DNA of 64,000 nucleotides from Chaetorhynchus papuensis (lineage: Eukaryota > Chordata > Aves > Passeriformes > Rhipiduridae). Below the pieces are notes generated by a model. The model saw only the letters and a program-made list of their open reading frames with translations, did not search any database and was not told the DNA's origin. Position numbers and translations under genes: made by a program. This document shows, piece by piece, positions 61,704 to 64,000 of the stretch; within the stretch, counting starts at the first letter, position 1, and every line of letters starts with the position of its first letter. The stretch spans positions 387,805 through 451,804 of the forward strand of contig VWYX01000686.1 of NCBI GenBank assembly GCA_013396525.1. The letters are read 5' to 3'.

Positions 61704-63390
61704 CTGCAAAGAGAAAAAATCGTCAGTGAGGTTTAGATCTTCACACTTCCATAAACCAAACTTCCTCCACCTGAAATAAGTTTGAATGTTTATTTAAAAA
61801 AACTGAGAACAAGCCACTGCTTCAGCAATGCATTTTTTTCAACTCACAAAACAAAACAGTATTTGTTGAAAATTCCAGAACAATTCATTCTTTCAAAAGC
61901 ACAAACACGACATATTACAGAACTATGTACCATTAAAGAGCTCCTCCGGATTTCTCTTTTTTTACATTAATAAAAATCAAGACAGATTTTTAAGACATTC
62001 CTGTAAACACCAAAGTATTCCCAACAGCCAAGGTAAAAATCAGGTCCCCCATGTCCAGGTACTTGACCAGCCACAACCAAACTGCCACCTCAACCTGAAT
62101 TCCAATGTTATGCCCAGAACTCTTTCAGACAGGGGGAGAAGAAGCAGACAGATCTGACCCAGTTCAGTGTTTCAACTGAGGACTATTAATTTTCTGAATG
62201 CCTTCCCCTGTAAACATCCATCCTGCACCTCAAGGCCTGTTCAATGCTGCCTTTGGTGCTGCTTAACTGTGTGTATGAAACTGGTGAGCCTGTGCTGAAC
62301 ACTGACTTGGGGGCATACTGAGTATTTGATAGAGTTTCTATTTTTGCAGCTTTTTAAAGAAAGCCTTGAGAAAACATCCAGAATTCCTGTCACAGGAAGA
62401 TACTCTCTGCCTCAGTCCACCATCAGGGACTGAATCCTGATATTTCAGTCGACCTACAACTAAAACTCACACTAGGCTCAAGCTGCTCATGGCTTGCCAG
62501 AATCATAGTTTTTAAAGCATTTCAACCACTTTGAAATAGTCAAAATCAGGATATCTAAACCCTGTTCCTGCAACAGGATCTACAGATCTGGATCTGCTAA
62601 ACGATAAGCCTTTCCAGGAACTGCACCACTAGCGACAGCCAGAAGTTGAATAATAGAAGAAGTCAGAAACAGCAACCAGAAATCCTTGGTCTAGAAGGGG
62701 AATGCTCCCTGCATGAAGGGACTGCCAGGCCCTTCACCAGCAGCTGCTGTTAATTCCTGTCTGACAGTGAAGGTCACATTTTTAAACCAATACCTGAGCA
62801 CATTATTACAGAATAAACCACGAGAAGACTTATGCTAATTTGAGATGCAACACAGTGTGGATTTGAACTGAATCTTTATCTTTTCAATATGTGTTGACAC
62901 ATTAAGAGCTGGCAGCCTTTGCTCCCCTTCACCCACAGATCAGGTTCTACCCCCATTTCTGTGTTTCAAGTGTCAACACAAGCCCATCCCAGCACCCTCT
63001 GCCCATGGGATAACCAACCTGTACTGGGAAAGCAATGGAAAACTACACAGGAGGAAAGCCCTTTTTGTTGTGTCAGCAGTTTTAATCTGCTTTCCCTGCA
63101 GCAAGATAAGCACCAGTTAATGCCACAGGATAGGAGAGCAGGGAGAAGCACTGCAAAGCTGGAAGTGGGGGAAAAGACTCCCCTCAGCAGACAATTTTTA
63201 AGCTGCCAGGTTTCTCTCAGCTGTACTTCAAATTCTGTCATTAAATACACGCTCCCTCCTGGCTCTGTCAGAACTGGCCGTGCACAATTTCAGAGAAGTT
63301 TCCTGCTCTGGTAAACAACACTCAAACAGCTGAACCATCTCTGGTCACCGTATCTAAGTCATAAAACCACGTAACACACGTTTTTAAAAT
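61704..63390. other. Region upstream of ELAVL1 exon 2, no exon seen
   Basis: This should be ELAVL1 intron 1 or promoter-proximal sequence. There is no CpG-rich stretch and no clear first exon, so the ELAVL1 promoter probably lies beyond the window. Open frames here (for example 62919-63314) have no domain support. Confidence 0.45.
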
Positions 63391-63716
63391 TATTTTAATA
63401 GAAGGCAACTTTATTTGACTTTGCCCTCTGCAAAATTCAAGCCCTACAAGCAGAACACACCATACGTTGATGAGTCTGCAAGTTGTATTGTCGCTGTGCA
63501 AGACGGACGCGTAGAAAAACCACACGAGTCCAAGTCAGCAGAAAATCGGCATATAAGCCAAGATTTACTAATTTTCCCAAGGTTTTTATAAGGTAGTTTG
63601 CAAAGTGTGCTAAGTGTCACAAAGTCATTGGTTCTTCGGGCCAGCCACCCCCCGAGGGGCTGACCCAAGATCCATACGTAGCAGACAGTTGTTCTTCTAA
63701 CCGAAATCATCACTAT
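63390..63716 (-). other. Orphan terminal-exon-like unit (or LTR-like element)
   Basis: On the minus strand a textbook 3' splice site (ttgtttttctcag) is followed at 63716 by a short frame reading SDDFG to TAG at 63699-63697. About 285 nt later comes AATAAA (63415-63410) in an AT-rich tail. The unit is clearly richer in CpG than its flanks and contains TATAAAAA at about 63588. It could be the last exon of an upstream minus-strand gene, a retrocopy, or a solo LTR. The protein family is not recognised. Confidence 0.35.
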
Positions 63717-64000
63717 CTGAGAAAAACAACCGCAGGTGTAAAAGAGTTTACAAAACTGTAACACTGTTTAGGTTAGCAAGTATGGGAAAGACAGAGCTCC
63801 CACAGAACACTAGAGAGCTGAAGTTTTTCCTGCTAGAAGCTCTGTCAGCATCGACATTGAATGGCACAACTGAATATTTAGTAAGCAAAGGAAGAAACAT
63901 TGACATTTTTCCACCTTTAAGAGGAAAAGTTAAAATTTCCTTCACTTTAACCAAATTTACCCTTTATTGCCATTTATTTATGATAAAAATCCTTCCTGCT
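63717..64000. other. Window edge, no feature identified
   Basis: This AT-rich sequence precedes the orphan splice acceptor. A 68-codon minus frame (63748-63954) has no recognisable domain. Confidence 0.4.

Overview
This 64 kb window looks like bird nuclear DNA. It has GT-AG split vertebrate genes, many truncated CR1 LINEs in both orientations, few other transposons, and long AT-rich introns. The CR1 tails, with the stretch reading roughly 'gagcgtttggacagcgctc', resemble the CR1 subfamilies common in Neoaves and songbirds. The species cannot be named from the sequence alone.

Two protein-coding genes are well supported, and they point tail to tail. The first (plus strand, about 2.6-11.6 kb) is the 3' nine exons of an SLC1-family excitatory amino acid transporter. 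It is closest to EAAT5/SLC1A7 but may be a paralogue such as SLC1A8 or SLC1A9, which I recall as absent from placental mammals. The first exons (N-terminus, TM1 and most of TM2) lie left of the window. The second (minus strand, 61.7-32.7 kb) is the complete coding sequence of ELAVL1 (HuR): five coding exons, exactly 326 codons plus stop, three RRM domains, and an untranslated first exon that was not located. A long 3' UTR probably runs from 32.7 kb down to about 28 kb or further.

Layout: 1-2.6 kb is an intron of the transporter, about half of it CR1. 2.6-11.6 kb holds the transporter exons. 11.6-28 kb is the convergent intergenic/UTR interval, with CR1 fragments, poly(A)-signal candidates and no convincing exon. 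28-32.7 kb is the likely ELAVL1 3' UTR, with a strongly U-rich block. 32.7-61.7 kb holds ELAVL1 exons and introns, with most of the CR1 insertions and a hAT-type non-autonomous transposon. 61.7-64 kb is upstream sequence with a puzzling element on the minus strand: a clean 3' splice site, a short reading frame to a stop, and AATAAA about 0.3 kb later.

No prokaryotic operon, CRISPR array, tRNA or rRNA was seen. The most notable observations are the transporter's paralogy and its location beside ELAVL1, a cysteine at HuR position 200 (a phosphorylated tyrosine in human HuR), a pure U tract at the ELAVL1 exon-5 acceptor, a pair of chimeric CR1 repeats sharing non-CR1 sequence, the hAT element, and the orphan terminal-exon-like unit at 63.4-63.7 kb.
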